DNA of 64,000 nucleotides, from positions 4,092,001 to 4,156,000 of the forward strand of contig NZ_CP151275.1 of NCBI RefSeq assembly GCF_038235435.1. Reading direction: 5' to 3'. Within the stretch, counting starts at the first letter, position 1. Every line of letters begins with the position of its first letter. This DNA is from Niveibacterium sp. SC-1 (GTDB lineage Bacteria; Pseudomonadota; Gammaproteobacteria; Burkholderiales; Rhodocyclaceae). The notes beneath the pieces are model-generated. The model ran no database searches, was not told the origin of the DNA, and saw only the letters and a list, made by a program, of their open reading frames with translations. Position numbers and translations under genes: made by a program. Positions 1 through 8,411 of this stretch are shown here, piece after piece.

Positions 1-26
1 CCCGGCCCCGTTTCCCCGAACAAGCT

Positions 27-767
27 TCAGGCCGTGGTGATCGCGCGCGTGCCCGATCCTTCTTCCGGCTTGCCGATGCCGTAGGCCTGCGCCAGCTGCA
101 TCAGGCGGTGCATCAGGGTCGCATTCGAATCGGAACCCGAAGCGCTTGAGGTGCTGCTGCCGTCCGAACTCGTTCCGCTTTTGGCGGCCTGCGCCTCCTT
201 GTAGGCCATGGCCTCCTTGAAGCTCACCTTGCCGTCCTTGTCGGTGTCTGCCGCGTCGAAGTTCTGCACCAGCGCGTTGAGGTCGCTGGCCTGCGAGCTG
301 CTCTGGTCTTCGACGCCGCTCGCCATGCTGCTGAGCTGGTCCTTGGTCATGCCCTTGTCGTCACCACCACCGCCGCCGGGCGGCGGGGGCGGCGGCCGGT
401 TGCCACCAGCCTCGCCGATCGCCTGGCTCATGCGCGACTGCTGGAACTGCGCGTCCATCTGGTCGGCGAGCTTGGTCAGACTGTCCGACATCTCTTGCTT
501 GGTGAGCTTGCCGTCGCCATCGCTGCCGAGCGCGGAGAAGAGCTTGTCCGCATCGTCGTTGGCACTGCCGGTGCTGCTGCCGTTCTGCAGCCCGCTCAGG
601 GCGCTCTGCAGATCCGCCGCCTCGATGTAGCCCTTGCCGCCACTGTCGAGCTTGTCGAACAGATCGCTCGCCATCTGCGAGGGATCGGGGCGTCGCCGCG
701 TATTGCTGCTTTCGAGTCCTTGATAGGCGTAAGCGCTGGATCCGCTCACGCCGCTGATCGTGCTCAT
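27..767 (-). CDS. EF-hand calcium-binding protein (XopAW-like)
   Basis: The product is 246 aa, predicted to bind Ca2+ through EF-hand loops. I see three 12-residue loops: residues 41-52 (DSGGKGYIEAAD), 81-92 (GSDGDGKLTKQE, first Asp lost) and 174-185 (DTDKDGKVSFKE, fully canonical). A six-Pro/five-Gly linker lies near residues 125-135, and Ser/Gly-rich spacers flank it. No clear Sec signal peptide is visible; the N-terminus is Ser/Gly-rich. I chose the ATG at 767 because an AAAGGA-like ribosome site precedes it; an in-frame start at 788 is possible. Similar proteins in proteobacteria are annotated as XopAW-family EF-hand proteins, but an effector role is not supported by anything here. Confidence 0.75.
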   Translation of the reverse strand: MSTISGVSGSSAYAYQGLESSNTRRRPDPSQMASDLFDKLDSGGKGYIEAADLQSALSGLQNGSSTGSANDDADKLFSALGSDGDGKLTKQEMSDSLTKLADQMDAQFQQSRMSQAIGEAGGNRPPPPPPGGGGGDDKGMTKDQLSSMASGVEDQSSSQASDLNALVQNFDAADTDKDGKVSFKEAMAYKEAQAAKSGTSSDGSSTSSASGSDSNATLMHRLMQLAQAYGIGKPEEGSGTRAITTA

Positions 768-1341
768 GGTCGTCCTTTCCGTCCGCACATCGCGGACTTG
801 CCGTTTTCCGTTGCGAGGGCCTCTTCTGCCATCGGCGCCGTGGCACTGCTCCGCCGGCGCCCAGGTCCTTCAGCAAGTTGTCGGCCGCGAAAGCGTCCGG
901 CCACAGGTCGCGACGCGCAAAGTCGCGTGACGTCGCGTCAAGAAACAGGCAAGGAATCGACACAAACGATGCCGTCCGCATGCAGCAAACCTGTTCGAAG
1001 GGACGAGTGGCAGTTTCTGCCGTCGCGACGTCCTAGTCGCCACGCGGACTTTCCGTCCCAAGAGGCAGCGCATGACGTTTTTTTGCCTTGTGCGATCCCG
1101 CGGGCCGGCCAGCGCTTGCCGCCCGCACGACCGGGAGACAGCGAACGGCAGCGCGGCCTCGCACGACCCGCCCGCGACGCTTTGCGACACATCCGATGCG
1201 GTGCTAGAGTCACGCCCCTCGGGCGCGCAGGGCGCCCCTCTCGTGAAAGCGCAAGCACCTGCCAGCACCGATACTGCTGATTTCCGCTGTTCCTTACTCA
1301 TGCCGTCTGCGAGAACCGGCGCCTTTGACTAAGGAACCCGC
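768..1341. other. Intergenic region, no supported gene
   Basis: These 574 bases separate the leftward EF-hand gene from the rightward small protein gene at 1342, so they should hold two divergent promoters. Open frames here have compositions typical of GC-rich noncoding DNA (Arg/Ala/Pro-rich, no recognisable domain). I see no convincing -35/-10 pair, RNA gene or repeat. Confidence 0.5.
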
Positions 1342-1767
1342 ATGTCGCATTCCGCCTTTCTGCGCCGCCTCGCGCAGCGCCAACTCAAAGCCTTGAAGTC
1401 CGGGTCGCCCGCCCAGGCCCTTCCTGTACTGCGTCGACTGCAGCAGGTAGGCCTGTTCGCACAGACACCGTTGAGCAAGCTCTTTCACGAACGAAGCGAA
1501 GTCCAGCTCAAGCATTTGCTGCGCATGCTCGCGCTGGAGCTTGGCTACCCCGACTGGGAGTCGCTCGCGCCTGTCGTCGAAAGCCTGCCCGCCGAACGCT
1601 TCGACGGTCCGCTCTATCGGGATGGCGGCCTGCCCTATCCCAGCCCCTGGTTCCGCGACGAGGCCGAAGCGCTGGCCTGGCAAGCCGAACACGGCGGCAC
1701 CTTGCACCGGTACGGCGACACCGTGGTGGTTGTCGCCGAGCCCGGCCAGGCGTCACCGGACGACTGA
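1342..1767 (+). CDS. Conserved hypothetical small soluble protein
   Basis: The product is 141 aa. An AAGGA ribosome site sits 7 bases before the ATG. The N-terminal half is basic and helical (residues 1-75, Leu/Arg/Gln-rich). The C-terminal half is acidic with several Trp/Tyr residues (PDWESL, SPWFRDEAEALAW). No signal peptide, membrane segment or named domain was recognised. It precedes an MFS transporter on the same strand with a gap of about 136 bases, so co-transcription is possible but not shown. I do not assign a function. Confidence 0.6.
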   Translation: MSHSAFLRRLAQRQLKALKSGSPAQALPVLRRLQQVGLFAQTPLSKLFHERSEVQLKHLLRMLALELGYPDWESLAPVVESLPAERFDGPLYRDGGLPYPSPWFRDEAEALAWQAEHGGTLHRYGDTVVVVAEPGQASPDD

Positions 1768-1903
1768 CCCTGTCGCGCCTCCTTTGCGGGCGCGAGGCTT
1801 CCCGGTTTTCTTGCCGAGGCTCACGTCGCGAGCCCCGGCAGGCCCAGACTCATCCGCCGCGCCGAGAAACACCCGCGAGCGCGGCCTGACAAGGTATCCC
1901 GAC

Positions 1904-3133
1904 ATGACTCCAGCCAGTCTTGCCTCGCCCCGCGGCGTCAGCATGAATTTCGTGCTGCTCACCGTCTTTCTCGACATGCTCGGCGTCGGTCTCATCGTGC
2001 CGGTCCTGCCGCGCCTGATCGCGCAGTTCGTCCCCGATCCCTCCCAGCTCTCGCACTGGTACGGGATCATGATCGCCACCTACAGCGTGGCCCAGTTCTT
2101 CGCCGCGCCGGTGCTGGGCGCACTGTCCGACCGTTACGGCCGGCGGCCGGTATTGCTGCTCTGCGTCTTCGGGCTCGGTGTCGACTTCCTGCTCGTGTCG
2201 CTTGCCCCCAATCTGTGGTGGATGCTCGCCACGCGCGTGCTGGGCGGCCTGACCGGCGGCAATCTCTCGGTCGCCAACGCCTACGTGGCGGATGTCTCGG
2301 CACCTGAGGACCGCAGCCGCGCGATGGGCATGATCGGCGCGATGTTCGGCCTGGGCTTCATCTGCGGCCCGGTGATCGGCGGCCTGCTCGGCAACCACAA
2401 TCCGCACTGGCCGTTCTGGCTCGCGGCGGGCGTGTCCTTCGTGAACGTGGCCTACGGCTGGTTCATGCTGCCCGAGTCTTTGCCGGTGGAGCGCCGCAAC
2501 AGCTTTAGCCTGCGCAAGGCCAACCCTTTCAGCGGTCTGCTCGGGCTCGCGCGCCTCAAGAGCGTGGGCGACCTGCTGGGGGTGATCGCCCTGTCGCTGC
2601 TGGCGCAGTTCGTGATGCACACGACCTGGGTCATCTCGATGGAGGTGCGTTTTGGCTGGTCGCCGCTGCAGAACGGCCTCTCGCTCTTCCTCGGCGGCGT
2701 CTCCGCGGCCCTGGTGCAGGGCATGCTGATGAAGCCGCTGCTCGCCCGCCTGGGGGAACGCCGGCTCGCGCTCGCCGGCCTCGCCTCCTCGACCGTGGCC
2801 TGCCTGCTCTACGGCGTGGTGCAGCACAGCTGGATCATCTACGTGCTGATCCTCTGCAACATGCTTGGCTTCGCGATCGCGCCGGCGCTCCAAGGCACGC
2901 TCTCGCGCGAGGTTGCACCGAACCAGCAGGGTTTTGCGATGGGTTCGCTGGCCTCGCTGGGCAGTGTCGCGAGCATCCTGGCGCCACTGCTGGGCACCTC
3001 GCTGCTCGGCATGGTCAGCCATCTGCCGCGGGGCAGCCTGCTGCTCGGAGCACCGTTCTTCCTCGCCTCCGGCCTGCAGGCCTGCGCGCTGCTGCTCGCC
3101 TGGCGCCACTTCAGGCATCACCGCGAGGCCTGA
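1904..3133 (+). CDS. MFS transporter, Tet (TCR)/DHA1 family
   Basis: The product is 409 aa, an inner-membrane proton-coupled drug exporter of the Tet-like DHA1 group. Evidence is the DMLGVGLIVPVLP helix 1, the motif A loop GALSDRYGRRPVL between helices 2 and 3, and a length and hydrophobic pattern fitting 12 transmembrane helices. The frame is open far upstream, but the residues before 1904 are noncoding-like. ATG at 1904 or 1943 (MNFVLL) are both possible starts; I took the first. A strong hairpin terminator follows. The substrate cannot be read from sequence; tetracycline resistance should not be assumed. Confidence 0.85.
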   Translation: MTPASLASPRGVSMNFVLLTVFLDMLGVGLIVPVLPRLIAQFVPDPSQLSHWYGIMIATYSVAQFFAAPVLGALSDRYGRRPVLLLCVFGLGVDFLLVSLAPNLWWMLATRVLGGLTGGNLSVANAYVADVSAPEDRSRAMGMIGAMFGLGFICGPVIGGLLGNHNPHWPFWLAAGVSFVNVAYGWFMLPESLPVERRNSFSLRKANPFSGLLGLARLKSVGDLLGVIALSLLAQFVMHTTWVISMEVRFGWSPLQNGLSLFLGGVSAALVQGMLMKPLLARLGERRLALAGLASSTVACLLYGVVQHSWIIYVLILCNMLGFAIAPALQGTLSREVAPNQQGFAMGSLASLGSVASILAPLLGTSLLGMVSHLPRGSLLLGAPFFLASGLQACALLLAWRHFRHHREA

Positions 3134-3151
3134 GCGCAAGGAGATGAAAGC

Positions 3152-3183
3152 AAAAAGGCCCGTCCACCAGGACGGGCCTTTTT
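3152..3183. terminator. Bidirectional intrinsic terminator
   Basis: A perfect 14-bp stem (AAAAAGGCCCGTCC with its complement) around a 4-base loop ACCA, with A- and T-runs on either side. It lies between the convergent MFS gene (ends 3133) and rnk (ends 3248), and can stop transcription from both. Confidence 0.9.
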
Positions 3184-3247
3184 CATGCGGGCCGGAGGGG
3201 AAGCCTTCAATCGGTGCCGCGCCCCTTCGACAAGTCCCCGCAGCGTC

Positions 3248-3688
3248 TCAGCGATCCATATGACCGCTGCGCTCCGGCTGGTAGCTCACGGCGAGCAGCC
3301 GGATGCGTTCGCTCCGACCGCCCGGCAGCGGCCAGTCGATCTCGTCACCGACCCGCAGGCCCAAGAGCGCCATGCCGACCGGCGCGAGGATGGACACCTT
3401 GCCCGGACTGCCATCCACATCGCGCGGGAAGCACAAGGTGAGCTCCAGTTCGCGCTGCGCGCCGAGCAGGATGAAGCGCGCAACGGAGTTCATCGTCACC
3501 ACGTCGGGCGGGATCTCCTGCGGCGCCACCACGCACGCCCGCAGCAGCTCGCCCGCGAGGAGTTCGCCTTGCGTCGAGCCCTCCTCGTCCAGTCGTTCGA
3601 GCAGCGCCTCCAGACGCTGCTGGTCGAAGCTCGAAACGACGATGGATGGCAGGGCGTGCAACGCGGAATCGGGCACGGCAGGCTGCAT
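3248..3688 (-). CDS. rnk: Nucleoside diphosphate kinase regulator Rnk (GreA/GreB family)
   Basis: The product is 146 aa. It has a short N-terminal helical part (about residues 1-45) and a GreA/GreB-type FKBP-like C-terminal domain (about 50-140) ending in VGDEIDWPLPGG and LAVSYQPE, the Rnk pattern. Rnk proteins bind RNA polymerase and affect nucleoside diphosphate kinase levels. They lack the long coiled coil of GreA, and none is seen here. The start at 3688 is supported by a strong site (GGAGGA at 3695-3700 on the minus strand); an upstream in-frame ATG at 3739 has no such site. It is divergent from ruvA. Confidence 0.85.
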   Translation of the reverse strand: MQPAVPDSALHALPSIVVSSFDQQRLEALLERLDEEGSTQGELLAGELLRACVVAPQEIPPDVVTMNSVARFILLGAQRELELTLCFPRDVDGSPGKVSILAPVGMALLGLRVGDEIDWPLPGGRSERIRLLAVSYQPERSGHMDR

Positions 3689-3740
3689 GGCTTGTCCTCC
3701 TGGATGAGATGCAGACAATGAAGTACCCGCCAAAGGCAAA

Positions 3741-3770
3741 GACCCGACGGCGCTGGCGCGTCGCCGGGTC
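3741..3770. other. Stable hairpin between rnk and ruvA
   Basis: A 13-bp stem with one A-C mismatch and one G-U pair closes a 4-base loop (TGGC). On the minus strand it is followed by a T-rich stretch (TTTGCCTTTGG), so it could act as an attenuator in the rnk leader. No upstream minus-strand gene needs a terminator here. The role is uncertain. Confidence 0.35.
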
Positions 3771-3835
3771 TGGGCAGGTGAATCGGGTACACTTGGAGGC
3801 TATCCACAAACGCCGGTCTCATCAACCGACCCGCC

Positions 3836-4423
3836 ATGATCGGACGCTTGCGCGGCACCCTCGTAGAAAAAAACCCGCCCCAGATCACGCTCGACGTCGG
3901 CGGCGTTGGCTACGAGCTGGAGGTGCCGATGAGCACCTTCTACCACCTCCCCGCCAACGGCCAGACGGTCCAGCTGCATACACATCTGGCGGTGCGCGAG
4001 GACGGGCATTTCCTCTACGGCTTCGCGACGGAAGACGAGCGGGTGGCCTTCCGCCAGCTGCTGAAGATCTCCGGCATCGGTGCCCGCACGGCGCTGGCCG
4101 TGCTCTCGGGCCTGTCGGTCACCGAGCTTGCACAGGTTGTCGCCAGCCAGGAACCGGGACGCCTGACCAAGGTGCCGGGCATCGGCAAGAAGACGGCCGA
4201 GCGCCTGCTGCTCGAACTGCGCGACAAGCTGCCCAAGGCCCTGCCTGCGGCGCACGCGACGACGATCGCCGCGGCCCCGGGCGCGCAGAGCGACATCGCC
4301 AATGCCCTGCTCGCGCTGGGCTACAACGAGAAGGAAGCGCAGGCGGCGATGAAGACGCTGCCCGCGGACATCGGCGTCTCAGAAGGCATCCGCGCCGCGC
4401 TCAAACTCCTCTCGAAGGTATGA
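3836..4423 (+). CDS. ruvA: Holliday junction branch migration protein RuvA
   Basis: The product is 195 aa, normal for RuvA. It is the DNA-binding tetramer that holds Holliday junctions for the RuvB motor and RuvC resolvase. Visible are an N-terminal OB domain (about 1-62, starting [12 protein letters not shown]), two helix-hairpin-helix motifs ([13 protein letters not shown] and [16 protein letters not shown]), and the C-terminal RuvB-binding domain III (about 150-195, [15 protein letters not shown]). ruvC is not upstream and ruvB is not downstream. Instead rnk diverges, and a DUF4442 gene follows 10 bases later. Confidence 0.97.
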   Translation: MIGRLRGTLVEKNPPQITLDVGGVGYELEVPMSTFYHLPANGQTVQLHTHLAVREDGHFLYGFATEDERVAFRQLLKISGIGARTALAVLSGLSVTELAQVVASQEPGRLTKVPGIGKKTAERLLLELRDKLPKALPAAHATTIAAAPGAQSDIANALLALGYNEKEAQAAMKTLPADIGVSEGIRAALKLLSKV

Positions 4424-4433
4424 GCACGCAGGT

Positions 4434-4946
4434 ATGAACACCTCGCCCAAGCTCACCCAGGGCTTGTTGGCCGGCAAGCGGATGTCGCCGCGCACGATGC
4501 GGCGCATACTCAACTGGTGGCCGCCGTTCTTCTTTGCCCGCATCCATTGCGAGGAGATCGCCGAAGATTGGCGTAGCGCAACAGTGCGCATGAAGATGGC
4601 TTGGTATAACCGCAATGCGGTCGGCACGCATTTTGGCGGCGCGATGTTCGCGATGACCGACCCTTTCTTCATGTTGATGCTCATGCAGATCATGGGACCG
4701 GAATACCTGGTGTGGGACCGCCATGCGGCGATCGACTTCAAGCTGCCCGGACGCGGCACGCTGCGCGCCCGTTTCGCCATCGACGAAGCGACCATCGCCA
4801 CTATCCGGGCCGCCACGGCCGACGGCAACAAGTACGAACCGGTCCTGCATGCCGACGTCGTCAACGCAGCGGGCGAGGTCGTACTCTCGGTGACAAAGAA
4901 GCTCTACATCCGGCGCAAGCCGCAGAAAACGGGATCGGCAATATGA
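4434..4946 (+). CDS. DUF4442 hot-dog-fold protein (PaaI-like thioesterase relative)
   Basis: The product is 170 aa. The [23 protein letters not shown] stretch region (about residues 60-85) and the [10 protein letters not shown] strand match the DUF4442 branch of the hot-dog superfamily, related to acyl-CoA thioesterases. Substrate and activity are unknown. The gene begins 10 bases after ruvA and its stop overlaps the start of the next gene (ATGA), so the three genes probably form an operon. Confidence 0.75.
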   Translation: MNTSPKLTQGLLAGKRMSPRTMRRILNWWPPFFFARIHCEEIAEDWRSATVRMKMAWYNRNAVGTHFGGAMFAMTDPFFMLMLMQIMGPEYLVWDRHAAIDFKLPGRGTLRARFAIDEATIATIRAATADGNKYEPVLHADVVNAAGEVVLSVTKKLYIRRKPQKTGSAI

Positions 4947-5674
4947 GTCTGGAAGCGCCCCTCACTGCACAGAACCACCAACCGCTGACGGACGAGGAGC
5001 TCGACGAGCTGGCCGAGCTGCTCACCGCCTTCGACAACGCGGCGGCACTCGAAGAGCTCGACGGCCTGTTCTGCGCCCTGATGATCGGGCCGATCACGGT
5101 GCTGCCCAGCGAGTGGCTCCCCGTGGTGCTCGGCGAGGACGATCCCGCCTGGGACACGGAGGAAGCCGCGACCCGCATGCTCGAGCTGCTGACCCGCCAC
5201 TGGAACACGGTGCAGCTGTCCTTCCGCGAGGACTGGTCAGGCGTGTCGGCCGAAGAGGGCGCGGAAGCCATGTATTTCCCGCTTCTGGACGACCCGACCG
5301 AAAGCGGTCACGCGCTCGCCGAGGGCTGGGCGCGCGGCTTCCGCGACGGCCTCCAATGGCTGGACGACGAACACTGGGACGCGCTGGAGCAGGACGAGGA
5401 ATGCGTGGCCCTGCTCAATCTGATCGCGGCCCTGGACACCGGTGAAAAGTCGCCCGGCAATCCCCTGAGCGAGGACGAACGCGACGAGATCCTCTCGCCG
5501 CTGGCGGCCGGCTTGCAGTACCTGTACGCCTTCTGGCGGCGCTGGAAACAGGTGATGGACGCGCCCCGCATCCCGCTGCGCGCCGACGCCCTCCCGGGTC
5601 GCAACGACCCTTGCCCGTGTGGCAGCGGCAAGAAGTTCAAGAAGTGCTGCGGAGCGCCGGAAAAGCTGCACTGA
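4943..5674 (+). CDS. UPF0149/YecA-family protein with C-terminal SEC-C zinc motif
   Basis: The product is 243 aa. The N-terminal part is a UPF0149-like acidic helical domain ([20 protein letters not shown] at about 27-46). The last 25 residues are a SEC-C motif, [13 protein letters not shown], which in SecA and relatives binds zinc and contacts SecB or ribosomes. The role of the free-standing family is unknown. The start ATG overlaps the previous stop by ATGA; upstream in-frame codons are not needed. Confidence 0.8.
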   Translation: MSLEAPLTAQNHQPLTDEELDELAELLTAFDNAAALEELDGLFCALMIGPITVLPSEWLPVVLGEDDPAWDTEEAATRMLELLTRHWNTVQLSFREDWSGVSAEEGAEAMYFPLLDDPTESGHALAEGWARGFRDGLQWLDDEHWDALEQDEECVALLNLIAALDTGEKSPGNPLSEDERDEILSPLAAGLQYLYAFWRRWKQVMDAPRIPLRADALPGRNDPCPCGSGKKFKKCCGAPEKLH

Positions 5675-5896
5675 AACAAGCACGCGTAACGATCGCGCCG
5701 ACGGCAGCCTGATTCCGCCGGCAGCGACGCTCCTCGCTCCCATCCTCACCGGAAGCGCCCTGTCGCGGATGTTGTCATACGTCTGTAACCCGCTGACCAA
5801 GCGGTGCGCCGATATGCCGTCGGCGTGAGAAATCCCACAGGTCGGGAGAGCGAACGGAGACAAGCTGCACGGCCCCCCGTCTCCGGATTGCCAGCC

Positions 5897-6682
5897 ATGA
5901 CATTGAGCCTTACCAGCGTCCTGCTGTCGGCGCTGCTGGCGGGCCTTGCGCTCGTCGTGCTGCTTCAGCTCTACACCCTGCGCAAGCTGCGGCGCGTAGA
6001 TCGGCACCTCTGGAATCTGTGCAACGAGCTGCCGGAGACCCGCGCCAACGAGTTCCGCCAGATCGAAGCCCTGCTCGCCCTCTACGCCGACCTCAAGCCG
6101 CAGCTCGGCCTGCCGCCCACCCGCGGTTGGGCCGGCTCGCCGGACTTCCTCCGGACCTTGGCCGCACATGTCATCCGGGAGTCGCCTGAGACCGTCGTGG
6201 AGTGCAGCTCAGGCGCCTCGACCCTGATCCTCGCGCACCTGCTGCGACGCCAGGGCTTCGGCCATGCCTACAGCCTCGAGCACGAGACCGAATACGCGGA
6301 CAAGACCCGCGCCCTGCTCGCCGCACATGGACTGTCCGACTGGGCCACGGTCATCGACGCCCCGCTGCAGGCAACCCGAGGCGCCCAGGGCGAGCAGCCC
6401 TGGTATGCGCTCGCCGGCCTGCCCGCCAGCACCATCGACCTGCTGGTGATCGACGGCCCGCCCACCCACGTAGCCCCGCTGGCACGTTATCCGGCCGGTC
6501 CGCATCTGTTCCCCCGCCTGAGCGCGCGGGGCCACGTCTTTCTCGACGACGCCGGACGGTCGGAAGAGCGCGAGACGGTCCGACGCTGGCTGGCCGAGAT
6601 GCCGCAGTTCGAACATGTCGCGCTCGAGGCGGAGAAGGGTCTTGCGATGCTGCGACCGCGCCTGACGGCTGGGCACGCGTGA
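5897..6682 (+). CDS. Membrane-anchored class I SAM-dependent methyltransferase-like protein
   Basis: The product is 261 aa. One N-terminal transmembrane helix (about residues 8-28) is followed by a cytosolic Rossmann-type domain: VVECSSGASTLILAHLL as motif I, YSLEHETEYADKT as motif II (acidic Glu), LLVIDGPP as motif IV. This resembles FkbM/class I methyltransferases that act on glycans. It is the first gene of the surface-polysaccharide region, and 133 bases separate it from the flippase downstream. ATG at 5897 was chosen because the upstream in-frame residues are noncoding-like. Confidence 0.7.
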   Translation: MTLSLTSVLLSALLAGLALVVLLQLYTLRKLRRVDRHLWNLCNELPETRANEFRQIEALLALYADLKPQLGLPPTRGWAGSPDFLRTLAAHVIRESPETVVECSSGASTLILAHLLRRQGFGHAYSLEHETEYADKTRALLAAHGLSDWATVIDAPLQATRGAQGEQPWYALAGLPASTIDLLVIDGPPTHVAPLARYPAGPHLFPRLSARGHVFLDDAGRSEERETVRRWLAEMPQFEHVALEAEKGLAMLRPRLTAGHA

Positions 6683-6815
6683 GATAGTTGCCCTTTCCGC
6701 GGGGCCGGAAGGCGCACACTTCTGGCCGCGCGCGGACGGCCCGGGATGGCATTTCACGCGGCACCCCTGAAGCCCAGCGAGCAGCCCCCTGCCTCGCGCC
6801 TCGCAGTCCTTCCCG

Positions 6816-8282
6816 ATGGCATCCATCCGCTCCGCACTGTCCTACACGCTGCTGTCGTCGAATGCCGGCGTGATCCTGCAATTTGTCGGTTCGCTCTTCC
6901 TCGCCCGGCTGCTGACGCCTGCGCAATTCGGCTCCTACTCGGTGGCCGCTGTCGTCGTAGCCATGGCGCAGTTGCTCCGCGACTTCGGCGCCAGCGCTTA
7001 CGTGGTGCAGGCCAACACCCTCACGCGCGAGATGCTGCGGGCGGCTTTCGGACTGATGCTGCTAACGGCCTGGGGCGCCGCTCTTGCCCTGTTCGCGCTT
7101 GCGCAGCCGATTGCGGATTTCTATCGCGACGGCTCGATCGCCCAGGTCATGCGGGTGCTCTCCTTGAGCTTCCTCTTCGTGCCCTTCGGCGCCGTGTCCA
7201 TGGCCTGTGCGCGGCGCGAGTTGCGCTTCGGCGCTATCGCCCTGATCGAGGGCGCGGCCGGGATCGTGCAGCTCCTGGTCTCCGTGCTGCTTGCCTTCCT
7301 CGGCTGGGGCGCTCTGAGCCTCGCCTGGGCTGCCGTGGCGGGTGCGCTCGCCACGGTAATCGGCACCTGCGCCATCCGCCAGCCGGATGCTCCCTGGTTG
7401 CCCAGCCTGCGCGGCGTCCGCGCCGTGGCGCGCTTCGGCGCCTCGATCGCGAGTGCGAGCACCCTCGGGCACCTCGGCAACAACTCGCCCGATCTGGTGA
7501 TCGGACGCCTGATCGATGTCCATGCGGTCGGGGTATTCAACCGGGCTGCCTCGCTCAATCGCATGTTCGGCAACATGCTGCAGAAGACGCTTGGTCCGGT
7601 CCTGCTACCGGCGCTCGCCCAACTCAAGCGCGAGGGCACCGACCTGCAGGGGACTTTCCTGCGTGGCACGGTACGCATCACCGGCCTGACCTGGCCGGTC
7701 TATCTCACGATCGGGGTCATGGGCGATTCCCTGATCCGCACACTCTTCGGCCCGCAATGGTCCGAGGCGGTCCCGCTGGTGCCTTTCATCTGCGCCACCG
7801 CCGCCTACTCCTCCACCTTCACCCTGTGCGGCGCGCTCTACGTGGCGCGCGGCCAGCCACAGCTCAACGTGCGCCTCGAAGCCTGGGGCCTGGCCGTCAA
7901 GGTGGGCGCCATCGTCGCGGCCGCGCCCTTCGGGCTCTTTGCGGTGGCGCTGACCTGGCCGCTGATCACGCTGATCTCTTCGCTCTACCATCTGCGGCTG
8001 CTGCGCCGCCAACTCAGGGTTCCCGCCCGCCAGCTAGCCCGCGAGCTACGACTCAACTGCGTAATCGCCCTGCTCTGCGCGGGCGCGGCGCTGCTTGTCG
8101 ATCAGCTGATCCGCAGCCGGTTCGGCAGCACGGCGGCGCCGCTCGCCTGCGTCGCGGGCGGACTCGCGGCCGCGCTCGTGTGGATGGCCTGTCTGCATCG
8201 CCTCGCGCATCCCCTCGCCGAGGAACTACGCCGCGCCCAGCGGGCCCTCCAGGCACGCTGGACGAGCTTCCGTACGCGCTGA
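6816..8282 (+). CDS. Wzx-type polysaccharide/lipid-linked oligosaccharide flippase (copy 1)
   Basis: The product is 488 aa with about 12-14 hydrophobic segments. It belongs to the PST/MOP superfamily (WzxC-like), which moves undecaprenyl-diphosphate-linked oligosaccharides across the inner membrane. The N-terminal LFLARLLTPAQFGSYSV and LLRDFGASAYVVQ are typical of the family, as is the basic, hydrophilic C-terminus. It is clearly related to the protein at 10003-11463 over its full length. It lies within a run of surface-glycan genes with a glycosyltransferase between the two flippases. Confidence 0.88.
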   Translation: MASIRSALSYTLLSSNAGVILQFVGSLFLARLLTPAQFGSYSVAAVVVAMAQLLRDFGASAYVVQANTLTREMLRAAFGLMLLTAWGAALALFALAQPIADFYRDGSIAQVMRVLSLSFLFVPFGAVSMACARRELRFGAIALIEGAAGIVQLLVSVLLAFLGWGALSLAWAAVAGALATVIGTCAIRQPDAPWLPSLRGVRAVARFGASIASASTLGHLGNNSPDLVIGRLIDVHAVGVFNRAASLNRMFGNMLQKTLGPVLLPALAQLKREGTDLQGTFLRGTVRITGLTWPVYLTIGVMGDSLIRTLFGPQWSEAVPLVPFICATAAYSSTFTLCGALYVARGQPQLNVRLEAWGLAVKVGAIVAAAPFGLFAVALTWPLITLISSLYHLRLLRRQLRVPARQLARELRLNCVIALLCAGAALLVDQLIRSRFGSTAAPLACVAGGLAAALVWMACLHRLAHPLAEELRRAQRALQARWTSFRTR

Positions 8283-8320
8283 TCAGGTGCACTCGAAAGA
8301 GCGAAACGATAAGCAGTGCC

Positions 8321-8349
8321 ATGACACTGCGCCGGCTCGGCGCTAAGAT
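8321..8349 (+). promoter_or_regulatory. Candidate sigma-70 promoter for the glycosyltransferase at 8412
   Basis: ATGACA (8321-8326) and TAAGAT (8344-8349) are separated by exactly 17 bases and end about 62 bases before the ATG, in the 129-base gap after the flippase. An AGGAGGAG ribosome site precedes the start. The match is moderate, by eye only. Confidence 0.4.
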
Positions 8350-8411
8350 CCGGCCCATTCCAGCCGCATGTCGATGCGGACAAAAAGGCCATAAAGCCCC
8401 AGGAGGAGACA

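Noticed and set aside
560..575. TGGCAC-N5-GTGCT sigma-54-like match
   Set aside because: It lies inside the EF-hand coding region on the opposite strand and points to no gene start; probably chance.
1904..3133. Tetracycline resistance gene
   Set aside because: The protein is of the Tet/DHA1 type, but substrate specificity cannot be deduced and no mobile element is nearby.
1850..3139. 429-aa open frame antisense to the MFS transporter
   Set aside because: Composition (His/Arg/Glu/Gln-rich, no domain) is typical of the antisense of a GC-rich membrane protein gene; the plus-strand protein has clear MFS motifs.
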